Below are positions 1-12,400 of a stretch of DNA of 64,000 nt, piece by piece. Location: NCBI RefSeq assembly GCF_000495795.1, contig NZ_AWGD01000011.1:186001-250000 (forward strand), given 5' to 3'. Within the stretch, counting starts at the first letter, position 1. Each line of letters opens with the position of its first letter. A program made the position numbers and the translations under genes. A model generated the notes under the pieces. The model was not told the origin of the DNA, searched no databases, and saw nothing but the letters and a program-made list of their open reading frames with translations. This DNA is from Asticcacaulis sp. AC460. GTDB lineage: Bacteria; Pseudomonadota; Alphaproteobacteria; Caulobacterales; Caulobacteraceae.

Positions 1-1203
1 CGCGACCCGGACACCGGCTTCGACCAGGTCGAAACCGCCGATGGCCGGGTGTTGCGCATTGCCGACCTGGTCGATGACGGCCCCGGCCGCGATATCGTCA
101 AGGCGGCCTTGTCGCGCGAAATCCGTGGACCCGATGGCCGTCGCGACGATGCCGGCGACCGCGCCAAGGTCGATATCATCATCGCCCTGGGCATGGCCAA
201 GGAGGGCTTCGATTGGGTGTGGTGCGAACACGCCCTGACCATCGGCTATCGCGCCTCATTGACCGAAATCATCCAGATCATCGGCCGCGCCACCCGCGAC
301 GCGCCGGGTAAGCCGCGCGCCCTGTTCACCAACCTGGTCGCCGAACCCGGCGTCGAAACCGGCGCGGTCACCGATGCCGTCAATGACATGCTGAAGGCCA
401 TTTCCGGCTCGCTGCTGATGGAACAGGTGCTGGCCCCCAACTTCCGCTTCTACCGTCGTGAGGATGGCGATATCCGCGAACCGATCAGCGTCGACGGCCA
501 GGGCCAGGTCACCATAGGCATTCGCGGCCTGATGGAGCCGCCGACCGAGCGTGCCCGCGACATCTGCGAAAAGGACATGAACGACCTGGTCGCCAGCGCC
601 TGTCAGGCCATGGATGCCCGCGTCCTGGCGCCCGACACCGCGCCGGAAGTGGCGACCCAGATGATGCTGACCGACATCATCGAACGGCGCTATGACAATC
701 TGAGCGCCGATGAAACCGAAGCCATCCGCCAGGACCTGGCGGCGCGGATGAACATCCTGACCCTGGCGCGCCGCGAAGCCGCCACCGGATTTTCAGAAAG
801 CGCCAGTGGCGTTTTCGAAGGCCCGCCACCGTCCGATGGCGATGACGAACCGGCGGGTGCGCCCAATACCCTGTTCGACCTGGTGCGGAGGTTCATCAAT
901 GTCCGCGAACTGGATATCGACCTGATCGACAGCGTCAATGCGTTCCGCGAACGCTTCGAAGTTGCGTCGAAGTCGCTGGATTCCTCGCTGCTGGCCCACG
1001 TCCAGACCGCCATGGTCGCCATGCGAGTCCAGATGACGGAGGAGGAGGCGCGCACCCTGTGGGTCCGCATCAAGCGTTTCCGGGCGCAGGAAGGCCGCGA
1101 GCCCAATGTCCACGCCTCCGACCCGATGGAAAAGCGCATGGCTGAGGCCCTGGCCTGGCTCAAGAACCGCAAGGCGCAGATGATGCGCGACGGGGCGGGC
1201 TGA
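1..1203 (+). CDS. Superfamily 2 DNA/RNA helicase, C-terminal part (gene cut by window start)
   Basis: The reading frame is open from base 1, so the 5' end lies outside the window; about 400 residues are visible. The part seen carries late helicase motifs: EGFDW encoded at 202-216 (motif V region) and QIIGRATR at 274-297 (motif VI with the arginine finger), so it is the RecA-like domain 2 of an SF2 (DEAD/DEAH-type) helicase. The remaining 300 residues are mostly helical, with no domain I can name. The stop is 2 bp before the GIY-YIG gene, so the two are co-transcribed and probably work together. Walker A and B motifs would lie upstream and cannot be checked. Type III or type I restriction, repair and newer defence systems all use such helicases; the exact class is open. 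Confidence 0.8.
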   Translation, partial: RDPDTGFDQVETADGRVLRIADLVDDGPGRDIVKAALSREIRGPDGRRDDAGDRAKVDIIIALGMAKEGFDWVWCEHALTIGYRASLTEIIQIIGRATRDAPGKPRALFTNLVAEPGVETGAVTDAVNDMLKAISGSLLMEQVLAPNFRFYRREDGDIREPISVDGQGQVTIGIRGLMEPPTERARDICEKDMNDLVASACQAMDARVLAPDTAPEVATQMMLTDIIERRYDNLSADETEAIRQDLAARMNILTLARREAATGFSESASGVFEGPPPSDGDDEPAGAPNTLFDLVRRFINVRELDIDLIDSVNAFRERFEVASKSLDSSLLAHVQTAMVAMRVQMTEEEARTLWVRIKRFRAQEGREPNVHASDPMEKRMAEALAWLKNRKAQMMRDGAG

Positions 1204-1205
1204 CC

Positions 1206-2411
1206 GTGCCGCGCCCGACCCTGGAAGACATCTTCGCCGAACCGGATGAATTCGGCTTGCTGAATGTAACCTTGCGTGCGGCTTCGTCGCGTCCGTCGGC
1301 GGATGGCGGTGCGGCCATTATGCGCGATGTGACGGGCTTTTTTCAGCGCACGGGCCGCCTGCCCGATGCGGACGCCGACGACCACGAAGAAATGCGCCTG
1401 GGGACCATCTGGTCTCGTATGTCGGCGACGGCGTCCGAAGCCATGCGCAACGAAGATCATCTCGGCCTGCTGACCCGGTCGGTGCAAAAGCGCGAACCGT
1501 CGTGGCGGGACGATCCGGACGGGGACGAGATTCCCGATAGCCTGGACGACATTCTGGGCGATGACGAATTTGGCATAGACGATGATGTTTTTTCGCTGCG
1601 CCACGTCACGCCGTCGGCGGAGCGTCTGGTCCCCGACCATCGCGCCGAGTTCACGCCGTGCCGTGATTTTGCGAACTTCCAGGCTTTGTTCGACGATATG
1701 CAGGCCGCGCTGGATGCCGGCGATCGCGTGGCGACCCGCATCGAGAAGCGTGCGATCATCGAGCCTTTGGAAGGTGATTTCTTTATCCGCAACGGCCTGT
1801 TGGCCTATATCGCCGAAAAGGGCGAGATGACCATGCGTGGCGGTGCCCGCGACCATCGGCTGCGGGTGATCTTTTCCAATGGCACCGAGAGCGACCCGCT
1901 GATGTCATCGTTCCGCAAGTCTTTGAACGACGACAAGACCGCGCGCGTGGTGCAAAGGCCGGGTATGGGGCCGCTCGACCCGGAATTCGACGCCGACCGG
2001 CTGGACCTGACGGGGACCATCTATGTTGCGCGAACGCTTTCAACGGACCCGGCACTGGCCGCCGACCGCGCCATCCTGCACAAGATCGGCGTGACCTCCC
2101 AGGACGTCAGCCGTCGCGTGGCGGATGCCCGTAACGATCCGACCTTCCTTCTGGCGCCGGTTGAGGTCGTTGCGACGTTTGAACTGAAGAACCTGTCGCG
2201 CGCCAAGGTCGAAGCGCTGCTGCACCGGTTTTTCATGGCCGCCCGTCCGGCGCAGCTGTTTATCACCGACCGCTTCGGCAAAAAGATACGGCCGCAGGAA
2301 TGGTTCTATGTGTTGCCTGACCATGTCAGCCAGGCGGCAGCATTGATCCGGGACGGTCAGTTGCACCTGTACCGCTATGACGTGAGCCAGCAGAAGATTG
2401 TTCTCAAATGA
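1206..2411 (+). CDS. GIY-YIG nuclease family protein (T5orf172/MUG113-like C-terminal domain)
   Basis: 401 residues from a GTG start 2 bp after the helicase stop. The C-terminal part (about residues 262-350) reads GTIYVARTL, then HKIGVTSQDVSRRV, then an ELKNLSRAKVEALLHRFF helix. This is the layout of GIY-YIG endonuclease domains of the T5orf172/MUG113 type: a YV strand, KIG-x-T strand, Arg, then a helix with Glu. The first 260 residues are acidic and not recognised. The family cuts DNA through one metal ion. Sitting between a helicase and a PD-DExK protein, it is likely the nuclease partner of the helicase. Function in defence or repair is inference from context only. Confidence 0.7.
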   Translation: MPRPTLEDIFAEPDEFGLLNVTLRAASSRPSADGGAAIMRDVTGFFQRTGRLPDADADDHEEMRLGTIWSRMSATASEAMRNEDHLGLLTRSVQKREPSWRDDPDGDEIPDSLDDILGDDEFGIDDDVFSLRHVTPSAERLVPDHRAEFTPCRDFANFQALFDDMQAALDAGDRVATRIEKRAIIEPLEGDFFIRNGLLAYIAEKGEMTMRGGARDHRLRVIFSNGTESDPLMSSFRKSLNDDKTARVVQRPGMGPLDPEFDADRLDLTGTIYVARTLSTDPALAADRAILHKIGVTSQDVSRRVADARNDPTFLLAPVEVVATFELKNLSRAKVEALLHRFFMAARPAQLFITDRFGKKIRPQEWFYVLPDHVSQAAALIRDGQLHLYRYDVSQQKIVLK

Positions 2412-2421
2412 CGAGGTTGGA

Positions 2422-3333
2422 TTGAGCGACATCAAACTCTTCAAGCTGGCCAACAGCGGCGTTCAGGAACTGAGCGGCACGACCGACACGATCGAAAAAT
2501 CGGTTCAGGTGCTTTTCGAGCGCCATCTCGAAGCCTTGCTCGGCGTTCGCTTCCTGGCGACGGAATTCGTCACCACGAATGGTGGGCGGATGGACACCCT
2601 TGGGCTGGATGAAAATGGCTGCCCGGTGATCATCGAATACAAGCGCGCGATGAACGAAAATGTCATCAACCAGGGTCTGTTCTATCTCGACTGGCTTATG
2701 GATCACCGCAAGGATTTCCAGTGGCTGGTCATGGAAAAGCTGGGCAAGGCCGTGGCGGACAGCGTCGACTGGTCGGCGCCATGCCTGATCTGCGTGGCAG
2801 GTGACTTCAACCGCTATGACGACCACGCGGTGCGCCAGATTCAGCGCAATATCCGGCTCATCAAGTATCGCCGATTTGGTGAGGACCTGTTGCTTCTGGA
2901 TCAAGTGACCTCGACTTCCGTCAAGAAGCCGGTCGCCCTCCCCGGCACAGTCGAGGTGTCGCCATCGGGCACACGGTACAAGACCATATCTGCGGTCATC
3001 GAAGAGCTGGATGCCGGCATGATCGACCGCCTGGAAGCGGTAAGAGCCACGCTCTGCGCCTTGGGGGACGACGTTCAGGAAACGATGCTTCGCTTCTACA
3101 TTGCCTTCAAGCGCATCAAGAATTTTGCCTGTGTCGAGGTGCGGCCGCGTGAGGGAAGGATTCTCATATTCCTGAAAATCGATCCCGTCACCGTGCAACT
3201 CGAACCCGGGTTCAGCCGCGATGTTTCGAAGATCGGTCACTATGGCACCGGTGACCTCGAAGTCACCTTGTCACGGCCCGAAGACCTCGAAAAAGCGCTG
3301 TCGCTGATTCAGCGCAGCTATGACGGCGCATGA
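2422..3333 (+). CDS. PD-(D/E)xK nuclease-like protein with C-terminal DUF5655-like domain
   Basis: I place the start at TTG 2422 (protein begins MSDIKLFKLA), with GAGG at 2413-2416 as ribosome site; an earlier TTG at 2398 would overlap the previous gene. 303 residues. Residues 20-100 resemble the NucS/DUF91-type nuclease fold. Asp58 in GGRMDTLG and Glu72-x-Lys74 in VIIEYKRA form a D-(x13)-ExK signature, and the next helix is NVINQGLFYLDWL. The last 110 residues (after about 185) look like the DUF5655 domain often joined to such nucleases. Third gene of the helicase / GIY-YIG operon, 10 bp after it. Two different nuclease folds with a helicase in one operon suggest a DNA-targeting complex. Catalysis is inferred from the motif. 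Confidence 0.7.
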   Translation: MSDIKLFKLANSGVQELSGTTDTIEKSVQVLFERHLEALLGVRFLATEFVTTNGGRMDTLGLDENGCPVIIEYKRAMNENVINQGLFYLDWLMDHRKDFQWLVMEKLGKAVADSVDWSAPCLICVAGDFNRYDDHAVRQIQRNIRLIKYRRFGEDLLLLDQVTSTSVKKPVALPGTVEVSPSGTRYKTISAVIEELDAGMIDRLEAVRATLCALGDDVQETMLRFYIAFKRIKNFACVEVRPREGRILIFLKIDPVTVQLEPGFSRDVSKIGHYGTGDLEVTLSRPEDLEKALSLIQRSYDGA

Positions 3334-3365
3334 TCCTGGCACGTATCTTGAAATAGTACAGATAC

Positions 3366-3401
3366 AAAAAGGGCCTCCGTCCCGGTTCGGAACGAAGGCC
3401 C
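3366..3401 (-). terminator. Rho-independent terminator of the giant repeat-protein gene
   Basis: A 10-bp stem (GGGCCTCCGT at 3371-3380 with ACGAAGGCCC at 3392-3401, one G-T pair) is followed on the minus strand by TTTTTG (3370-3365). It lies 36 bp past the stop of the giant gene. The plus-strand nuclease operon ends at 3333, so the stem may also stop that transcript, but only the minus side has a good T-tract. Confidence 0.8.
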
Positions 3402-3436
3402 AAAGGATCGACTTTTCAGGAGCTTAGCCCAAAAAC

Positions 3437-6400
3437 CTAGCCAAGCACGAAGCCGTTGATGTCATAGGTCCAGGGGGTCGTGCCGCTGCTCTGAAGGACA
3501 GCGATCATGGTGGCGCCGGCGCTGAAATCACCGTCGGCATCCCAGTACAGAGCCCCGACGTCCTTCTGGTAGACAAAGGCGCCCTTACCGCCGTTTGACA
3601 GAGACGTCGCCAGCATCGCATCATAGTCGTTGACGCTGGTGATGTTGGTTCCCGCGATCAGCGAGGTGCCGCCGATGTCGAACTCATTGGCCGTGTAGGT
3701 GCCCAGGCCGACCACGTCCAGCGCGATCTTGTCGGCGCCCGAAGCGCGGAAGTTCTTCACCGTCATCAGGGCGGTGACATCGTCCAGGACCGCCGTGTCG
3801 ACGCCCGTGCCGCAGTAATAGGTGTCGCCGCCGCCGCCGCCAAAGAAGGTGATCGCACCCGTGCCCGTATGGGTCACCGTGTCGATGCCGGAACCACCCG
3901 TCACCGTTTCGACATTGGCCACCGACACGCCGTTCAGGACGCCCGACATGAGGGTCAGGCTGTCGGTACCGGCGCCCAGGTCGACCGTGCCAGCGGCAAG
4001 CGGCGTATCCAGGGTGATGATGTCGGCGCCGGCATTGCCGTTGATGGTCTCGGCGCCCGAGATGGTGCCGGTGTTGGCGAAGTTGCCCAGGTTCAGGATA
4101 TCAATCCCGCCCTTCAGGTTGACCACCATGGTGTTGGTCAGCTGAGAGCCCAGGGTGATGTTGTCGACCAGCGAGCCGCCGTTGATGGTTTCGGTGTTCG
4201 ACACCGTCGCCGAGTTGGCGAAGTTGCCGAGCGTCAGGCTGTCGGTGCCGCCGGCCAGGTTGAAGACGCCACCCGTAATGGCCGTAGCCAGGGTGATCAC
4301 ATCCGCCGCCGCGTTGCCGGTGATGGTCTCGACGTTGCTGACCGTACCCGTATTGGCCAGGTTGGCCAGGTTCAGGACGTCCGCGCCGGCCTTCAGATCC
4401 AGCGTCATGCCGGTCAGGGTGGTGGCCAGGGTGATGGTGTCGATGCCCGTGCCGCCGTTCAGGGTTTCGGCGTTTGAAACCGTCGCCGTGTTGGCGAAGT
4501 TACCGAAGGTCAGGCTGTCGGTGCCCGCCGCCAGGTCGATCGTAGCCGAGGCAACGGCCGCGCCGATGGTGATGGTTTCGTTGTTGGCCGCGCCGGTGAT
4601 GGTTTCGACGTTCGACACCGTCGCCGAGTTGACGAAGTTGCCGAAGACCAGGGTGTCCGCACCGCCCGCCAGGTCGATCGTGCCCGCCGTGATGGCGGTG
4701 CCCAGCGTGATGGTATCGACACCCGCCGCGCCCGTGATGGTCTCGACATTGTTGATCGTACCGGTGTTGGCGAAATTGCCCAGGATGAGGACATCGAGGC
4801 CGCCGGCCAGGTTGATGCTGTCGGTATTGGCCAGGACGCTGCCCAGGGTGACGGTGTCGATGCCGGTGCCGCCCAGGAGGGTTTCGACGTCGGTGACGGT
4901 CAGGGTATTGGCGAAGTTGCCCAGGTTCAGGACGTCGTTGCCGGCGTTCAGGTCGACCGTACCGGCTGTGATGGCCGCGGCCAGGGTGATGGCGTCGACG
5001 GCCGCATTGCCGGTGATGACTTCGACGTTCGACATCGTGACCGTGTTGGCGAAGTTGCCCAGGATCAGGGTATCGACGCCGCCGTTCAGGTTGATCACCA
5101 TGCCGGACGCGTCGGTGGCCAGGGTGATGGTGTCCGCCGCTGAACCACCGGTCAGGGTGTCGACGTTGGAGACCGTCGCCGAGTTGGCGAAAGCGCCAAG
5201 GATCAGAGTGTCGGTGCCCGAGACCAGGTCGATCGTGGCCGCCGTCAGCGCCGCACCGGTGGTGACGGTGTCGTTGCCGGTGCCACCGGTGATGGTTTCG
5301 ACGTTGCTGACCGTGGCGCTGTTGGTGAAGTTGCCGAAGGTCAGGGCGTCGGTGCCGGCGGCCAGGTTGATCGTGCCCGCGGCAATGGCGGTCGCCAGGG
5401 TGATGTCGTCGGCCAGGGCATTGCCGGTGATGGTTTCGGTGTTCGAGACGGAACCGGTGTTGGCGAAGTTGCCCAGGTTCAGGATGTCCAGGCCGCCCGC
5501 CAGGTTGATGGCGTCGGTGTTGGCCAGGGCGCTGCCCAGGGTGACCGTGTCGATGCCGGCATTACCGGTGATGGTTTCGGCGTTCGAAACCGTCACGACG
5601 TTGGCGAAGTTGCCCAGGTTCAGGACGTCCGTGCCGGCGCCCAGGTTGATGGTAGTCGCCAGCAGGGCGGCACCGGTGGTGATGGTGTCGACTGCGGTGC
5701 CGCCGGTGACGGTTTCGACGTTGGAAACCGTGCCGGTGTTGGCGAAGTTGCCCAGGGTCAGGCTGTCGGCGCCGGTGCCCAGGTTGATCGTACCGCCCAG
5801 CGCGGTCAGCAGGGTGACGGCATCGACCAGGGTGCCGCCGGTGACGTTTTCGACATTGCTGAGGCTGCCGGTGTTGGCAAAGGCACCCAGGATCAAGGTG
5901 TCGGTGCCGGCGGCCAGATCGACCGTCATGGTATTGGCCAGGGCGGTGCCCAGGGTGATGGTTTCCGCGCCGGTATCGCCGGTGATGGTTTCGACATTAC
6001 TGACGGTGGCCGAGTTGGTGCCTGCGGCAAAGGTCAGGACGTCGGTGCCACCGGCCAGGTTGATGACGCCCGCCGTGATCGTCGTGGCCAGGGTGATGTC
6101 GTCCGCCAGCGTGTTGCCGGTGATGGTTTCGACGTTGCTGACAGTGCCGACGTTCGCGAAGCTGCCCAGGTTCAGCACGTCCAGGCCGCCGGCCAGGTTG
6201 ATCGTATCGGTATTGGCCAGGATCGTTCCGAGCGTGATGGTGTCAACCAGGGCATTGCCGGTGATGGTTTCGGCGCCGGAAACAGTGGCCGTGTTGGCGA
6301 AGTTGCCCAGGATCAGGGAGTCGGTGCCTGCGGCCAGGTTCACCGTACCGGTCAGGGCGGCGCCGATGGTGATGATGTCGGCGGCCGCGTTGCCGGTCAG

Positions 6401-9400
6401 GGCTTCGACGTTCGAAACCGTCAGGGTGTTGGCGAAGTTGCCGAGGGTCAGGCTGTCGGTGCCGGTGCCCAGGTTGATGGTCCCGGAGGTCATCTGGGTC
6501 GCGATGGTGATGGTGTCAGCCAGAGTACCGCCGGTGATGGTTTCGACGTTCGAAACCGTGGCCGAGTTGGCGAAGGCGCCCAGGATCAGGGCGTCGGTGC
6601 CGGCAGCCAGATCAATCGTGCCGGCCGTGATGGCGGTGCCGAGCGTGATGGTGTCAGCGCCGGTATTGCCGGTGATGGTTTCGGTATTTGAAACCGTGGC
6701 GCTGTTGGTACCCGCCGCGAAGGTCAGGACGTCGGTGCCGCCGGCCAGGTTGATCGTGCCGGCCGTGACGGCGGTCAGCAGGGTGATGTCGTCGGCCAGG
6801 GTGTTGCCGGTGATGGTTTCGACATTGCTGACCGAACCGGTGTTGGCGAAGGCGCCCAGGTTCAGGACGTCGAGGCCGCCGGCCAGGTTGATGGTGTCGG
6901 TATTGGCCAGCGCCGTGCCCAGGGTGACCGTGTCGACCAGGGCGTTGCCGGTGATGGTTTCCGCACCCGAGACTGTCGCCGTATTGGCGAAGTTGCCCAG
7001 GGTCAGGCTGTCGGTGCCGCCGGCCAGGTTGACGGTGGCCGCGACCAGGGCGGCGCCGGTGGTGATGAGGTCGGCCGCGGCATTGCCGGTGATGGTTTCG
7101 ACGTTGTTGACGGTGCCGGTATTGGCGAAGTTGCCCAGGTTCAGGACATCCAGGCCGGCGGCCAGGTCGATCGTGCCGGCCAGGGCGGTCAGCAGGGTGA
7201 TGGTGTCGACGGCCGAACCGCCGGTGACGTTCTCGACATTGGTCAGGCTGCCGGTGTTGACCACGGCGGCCAGGACCAGGGTGTCGGTGCCGGCAGCCAG
7301 GTCGACCGTCATGCCGGTCAGGGTGGTGCCCAGCGTAATGGTGTCGGCGCCGGTGCCGCCGGTGACGGTTTCGGTGTTGGAGACCGTGGCGCTGTTGGTG
7401 CCGTTGGCGAAGGTCAGGGCGTCGGTGCCGGCCGCCAGGTTGTAGACGCCTGCGGTGACGGCTGTCAGCAAGGTCACGCTGTCGAGGCCGGTACCGCCAG
7501 TGACGGTTTCGACGTTCGACAGTTGGGCGAAGTTGCTACCGTTCATCAGGTTGAGTACGTCGACGCCGCCACCCAGGTTGATGGTATCGGTATTGGCGAC
7601 GTTCCAGGCCATGGTGACCGTATCGATGCCGGTACCGCCGTTGATGGTTTCGGCGTAGCTGACGGTGACCGTGTTGGCGAAGTTGCCCAGGTTCAGGACG
7701 TTGACACCGCCGCCCAGATTGACCGTGCCGGCCGTGATGACGGTGGCCAGGGTGACGACGTCGGCCAGGAAATTGCCGGTGATGACCTCGGCATTGCTGA
7801 TCGTCACCGTGTTGGCGAAGGCGCCCAGATTCAGGGTATCGGTGCCGCCGGCCAGATTGATCGTCATCCCCGTGGCGTCGGTGGCCAGGGTGATGGTGTC
7901 GTTGGCCGAACCACCGGTCAGGGTGTCGACGTTGGAGACCGTCGCCGAGTTGGCGAAGGCGCCGAGCGTCAGGCTGTCGGCGCCCGAAACCAGGTCGATC
8001 GTGCCCGCTGTAATGATAGCGCCCAGGGTGACGGTGTCGGCACCGGTGCCGCCGGTGATGGTTTCGACGTTGCTGACGGTGGCGGAGTTGGTGCCGTTGG
8101 CGAAGGTCAGGGCATCGGTGCCGGCCGCCAGGTTGATGGTTCCCGCCGTCACAGCCGTGACCAGGGTGATGGTGTCGGCACCGGTGCCGCCGGTGATGGT
8201 TTCGACATTGCTGATCGAGCCGGTGTTGGCGAAGTTGCCCAAATTCAGGACGTCGAGGCCGCCGGCCAGGTTGATGACGTCGGTATTGTTCAGCACTGTG
8301 CCCAGGGTGATGGTGTCGATCCCGGCATTGCCGGTGATGGTTTCGGTGTTCGACACCGTGGCGCTGTTGGCGAAATTGCCCAGGATCAGGGCGTCGGTGC
8401 CGGCCAGCAGGTTGATAGTGCCACCGGTCAGGATGGTGGTGATGGTGATGCTGTCGGCGCCGGCATTACCGGTGATGGTTTCGGTATTGTTGATGGTGCA
8501 GGTGTTGGTCGTATTGGCCAGGGTGATCGCGTCGACGCCGGTGCCCAGGTTGACCGTGGCGCTCATGGCCGAGGTCAGGGTGATGGTGTCGTTCAGCGTA
8601 CCGCCGGTCAGGCTTTCAATGCCTTGAAGCGTGCCGGTGTTGGTGAAGTTACCCAGGATCAGCGTGTCGTTGCCGTTGTCCAGGTTGACCGTCATGGTGT
8701 TGGTCAGGGCCGAACCCAGGGTGACGGTATCCGCGCCGCCGCTGTTCTGACCGAGGATGGTTTCGGCATTGGAGATGGTCACCGAGTTGGTGAAGTCACC
8801 CAGCGTGATGCTGTCGGTGCCGCCGCCCAGGTCGATTGTACCCGCCGTGATAGCCGTCAGCAGGGTGATGTCGTCAGCCAGGGCGTTGCCAATGATGGTT
8901 TCGACATTGCTCAGGCTGCCGGTATTGGCGAAGTTGCCCAGGTTCAGCCGGTCGATACCGGCGGCCAGGTTGATGGTGTCGGTGTTGCTGAGCACGGTGC
9001 CCAGCGTAATGGTATCGGCATTGGCATTGCCGGTGATGGTTTCTGCGTTCGAAACCGTCGCGGTATTGGCGAAGGCGCCCAGGAGCAGGGTATCGGTACC
9101 GCCGGCCAGGTTGACCGTGCCCGTCAGGGCGGCGGCGATGGTGACGACGTCGGCCGCGGCGTTACCGACCAGGGCTTCGACGTTCGAAACCGTACCCGTG
9201 TTGGCGGTGTTGGCCAGGTTCAGGGTATCGGTGCCGGTACCCAGATCGACCGTGCCCAGGGCCGTGGCAAGGGTGATGGTGTCGGCGGCCGTGCCGCCGG
9301 TGATGGTATCAGCGTTGGAAACCGTCGCCGAGTTAGCGAAGGCGCCGAAGGTCACGCTGTCGGTACCCGAAACCAGGTCGATGACACCGGCCGTCATGGC

Positions 9401-12400
9401 TGCGCCAATGGTGATGGCATCGTTGCCGGTGCCGCCGGTGATGGTTTCCACGTTCGAAACTGTGGCCGTGTTGGTACCGTTGGCGAAGGTCAGGGCGTCG
9501 GTGCCGCCCGCCAGGTTGATAGTGCCCGCGGTAATAGCGGTGACCAGGGTGATGTCGTCGGCCAGGGTGTTGCCGGTGATGGTTTCGACGTTTGACACCG
9601 AACCGGTATTGGCGAAGGCGCCCAGGTTCAGGACGTCGAGGCCACCGTTCAGGTTGATGGTGTCGGTATTGGACAGCACCGTGCCCAGGGTGATGGTGTC
9701 GACGCCAGCATTGCCGGTGATGGATTCGGTGTTCGAAACCGTGGCGGTGTTGGCGAAGTTGCCCAGGGTCAGGCTGTCGGTGCCGCCGGCCAGGTTGACC
9801 GTGCCGGTCAGGGCCGCGCCGATGGTGATGAGGTCGGCCGCCGCGTTGCCGGTCAGGGTTTCGGTGTTGGACACGGTGCCGGTATTGGCGAAGTTGCCCA
9901 GTGTCAGGCTGTCGGTGCCGGCGCCCAGGTCGATCGTGCCGGCCAGGGCGGTGGCCAGGGTCAGGGTGTCGGCCGCGCTGCCGCCGGTGATGTTTTCGAC
10001 ATTGGTGACCGAGCCGGTATTGGCGACGGCGGCCAGGATCAGGGTGTCGGTGCCGGCCGCCAGGTCGATGGTGACGCCGGTCAGAGTGCTGCCCAGCGTT
10101 ATGGTGTCAGCACCGGTGCCGCCGGTGATGGTTTCGGTGTTGGACACTGTGGCGCTGTTGGCGCCGTTGGCCAGGGTCAGGCTGTCGGCGCCCGCCGCCA
10201 GGTCCACAACGCCGGCGGTGACCGCCGTGGCCAATGTGATGGTGTCGGCACCGGCCGCACCGGTGACGGATTCGACGTTGCTCAGCGTACCGGTATTGGT
10301 GAAGTTGCCAAGCGTCAGGGCATCGATGCCGCCGGCCAGGTTGATGCTGTCGGTGTTGCTCAGGACCGAGCCCAGGACAACCGTGTCGACACCGGCATTG
10401 CCGAGGAGGGTTTCGACATCGGTGACGGTCAGGGTATTGGCAAAGTTGCCCAGGTTCAGGACATCGTTGCCGCCATTCAGGTCGACATTGCCGGCCGTGA
10501 TGATGGTGGCGAGCGTAATGGCGTCGACGGCCGCGTTACCGGTGACGACTTCGACGTTCGACAGGGTGACCGTGTTGGCGAAGTTGCCCAGGATCAGGGT
10601 GTCGGTGCCGCCATTCAGGTTGATATTCATACCCGAGGCATCGGTCGCGACGGTGATGGTGTCGTTGGCCGAACCGCCGACCAGGGTGTCGACGTTGGAG
10701 ATGGTCGCCGAGTTGACGAAGGCGCCCAGGGTCAGGCTGTCGGCGCCCGAAACCAGGTCGATCGTGCCGCCCGTGATGATAGCACCCAGGGTAATGGTGT
10801 CGGCGCCGGTGTTGCCGGTGATGGTTTCGACGTTCGAAACCGTCGCGCTGTTGGTGCCGGCGGCGAAGGTGAGCAGGTCGGTACCGGCCGCCAGGTTGAT
10901 CGTACCGGCGGTGATGGCCGTGGCCAGGGTAATGTCGTCGGCCAGGGCGTTGCCGGTGATCGATTCGACGTTGGAAACCGTGCCGGTATTGGCGAAGTTG
11001 CCCAGGTTCAGCACGTCCAGGCCACCGTTCAGGTTGATGGCGTCTGTATTGGCCAGGGCACTGCCCAGGGTGATGGTGTCGACGGCAGCATTGCCGGTGA
11101 TGGTTTCCGCGCCGGTCACGGTGGCCGTGTTGGCGAAGTTGCCCAGGAGCAGGCTGTCGGTGCCGGCGCCCAGGTTGATCGTGCCGGTCAGGGCGGCGCC
11201 GACCGTGATGAGGTCGGCGGCGGTGCCGCCGGTCAGGGTTTCGATGTTCGAAACCGTGCCGGTATTGGCGAAGTTGCCCAGCGTCAGGCTGTCGGTGCCG
11301 GTGCCCAGATTGACCGTGCCGGCCAGGGCCGTCAGCAGGGTGATGTTGTCGACCAGGGTGCCGCCGGTGACGTTTTCGACGTTCGACAGGCTGCCGGTAT
11401 TGGCGAAGGCGCCCAGGGTCAGGTTGTCGGTTCCGGCCGCCAGATCCACCGTCATGGTGTTGGCCAGGGCCGTGCCCAGGGTGATGGTTTCCGCGCCGGT
11501 GCCGCCGGTGATGGTTTCGACGTTCGAAACCGTAGCGCTGTTGGTGCCGTTGGCGAAGGTCAGGACGTCGGTACCGGCCGCCAGGTTGAAGGTGCCGGCC
11601 GTAACGGCGGCGCCCAGGGTGATGTCGTCGGCCAGGGCGTTGCCGGTGATGGTTTCGGCATTCGACACCGTACCCGTATTGGCGAAATTGCCCAGGTTCA
11701 GGACGTCCAGGCCGCCGGCCAGGTTGATGGTGTCGGTATTGGCCAGAGCCGTACCCAGGGTGATGGTATCGACCAGGGCATTGCCGGTGATGGTTTCAGC
11801 GCCAGAAACGGTGGCGGTGTTGGCGAAGTTGCCCAAGCTCAGGCTGTCGGTGCCGCCGGCCAGGTTGACCGTGCCGGTGAGGGCGGCGCCGATGGTGATG
11901 AGGTCGGCCGCCGCGTTGCCGGTCAGGGTTTCGACGTTCGAAACCGTCAGGGTGTTGGCGAAGTTGCCCAGGGTCAGGGCATCGGTGCCGGTGCCCAGGT
12001 CGATCGTCCCCGAGGTCATCTGGGTCGCCACGGTGATAGTGTCGGCCAGGGTGCCACCGGTGACGGTATCGACGTTGGAGAGGGTGGCCGAGTTGACGAA
12101 GGCGCCAAACGTCACACTGTCGGTACCCGAAACCAGGTCGATGATACCGGCCGTCATGATGGCGCCGATGGTGATGGCGTCGTTGCCGGTCCCGCCGGTG
12201 ATGGTCTCGACGTTCGAGACCGTGGCCGAGTTGGTGCCGTTGGCGAAGGTCAGGGCGTCGGTGCCGGCGGCCAGGTTGAAAGTGCCTGCCGAAACGGCGG
12301 TGCCCAGGGTGATGGTGTCGGCCAGGGCGTTGCCGGTGATGGTTTCGGTGTTCGAGATGGTACCGGTATTGGCGAAGTTGCCCAGGTTCAGGACGTCGAG

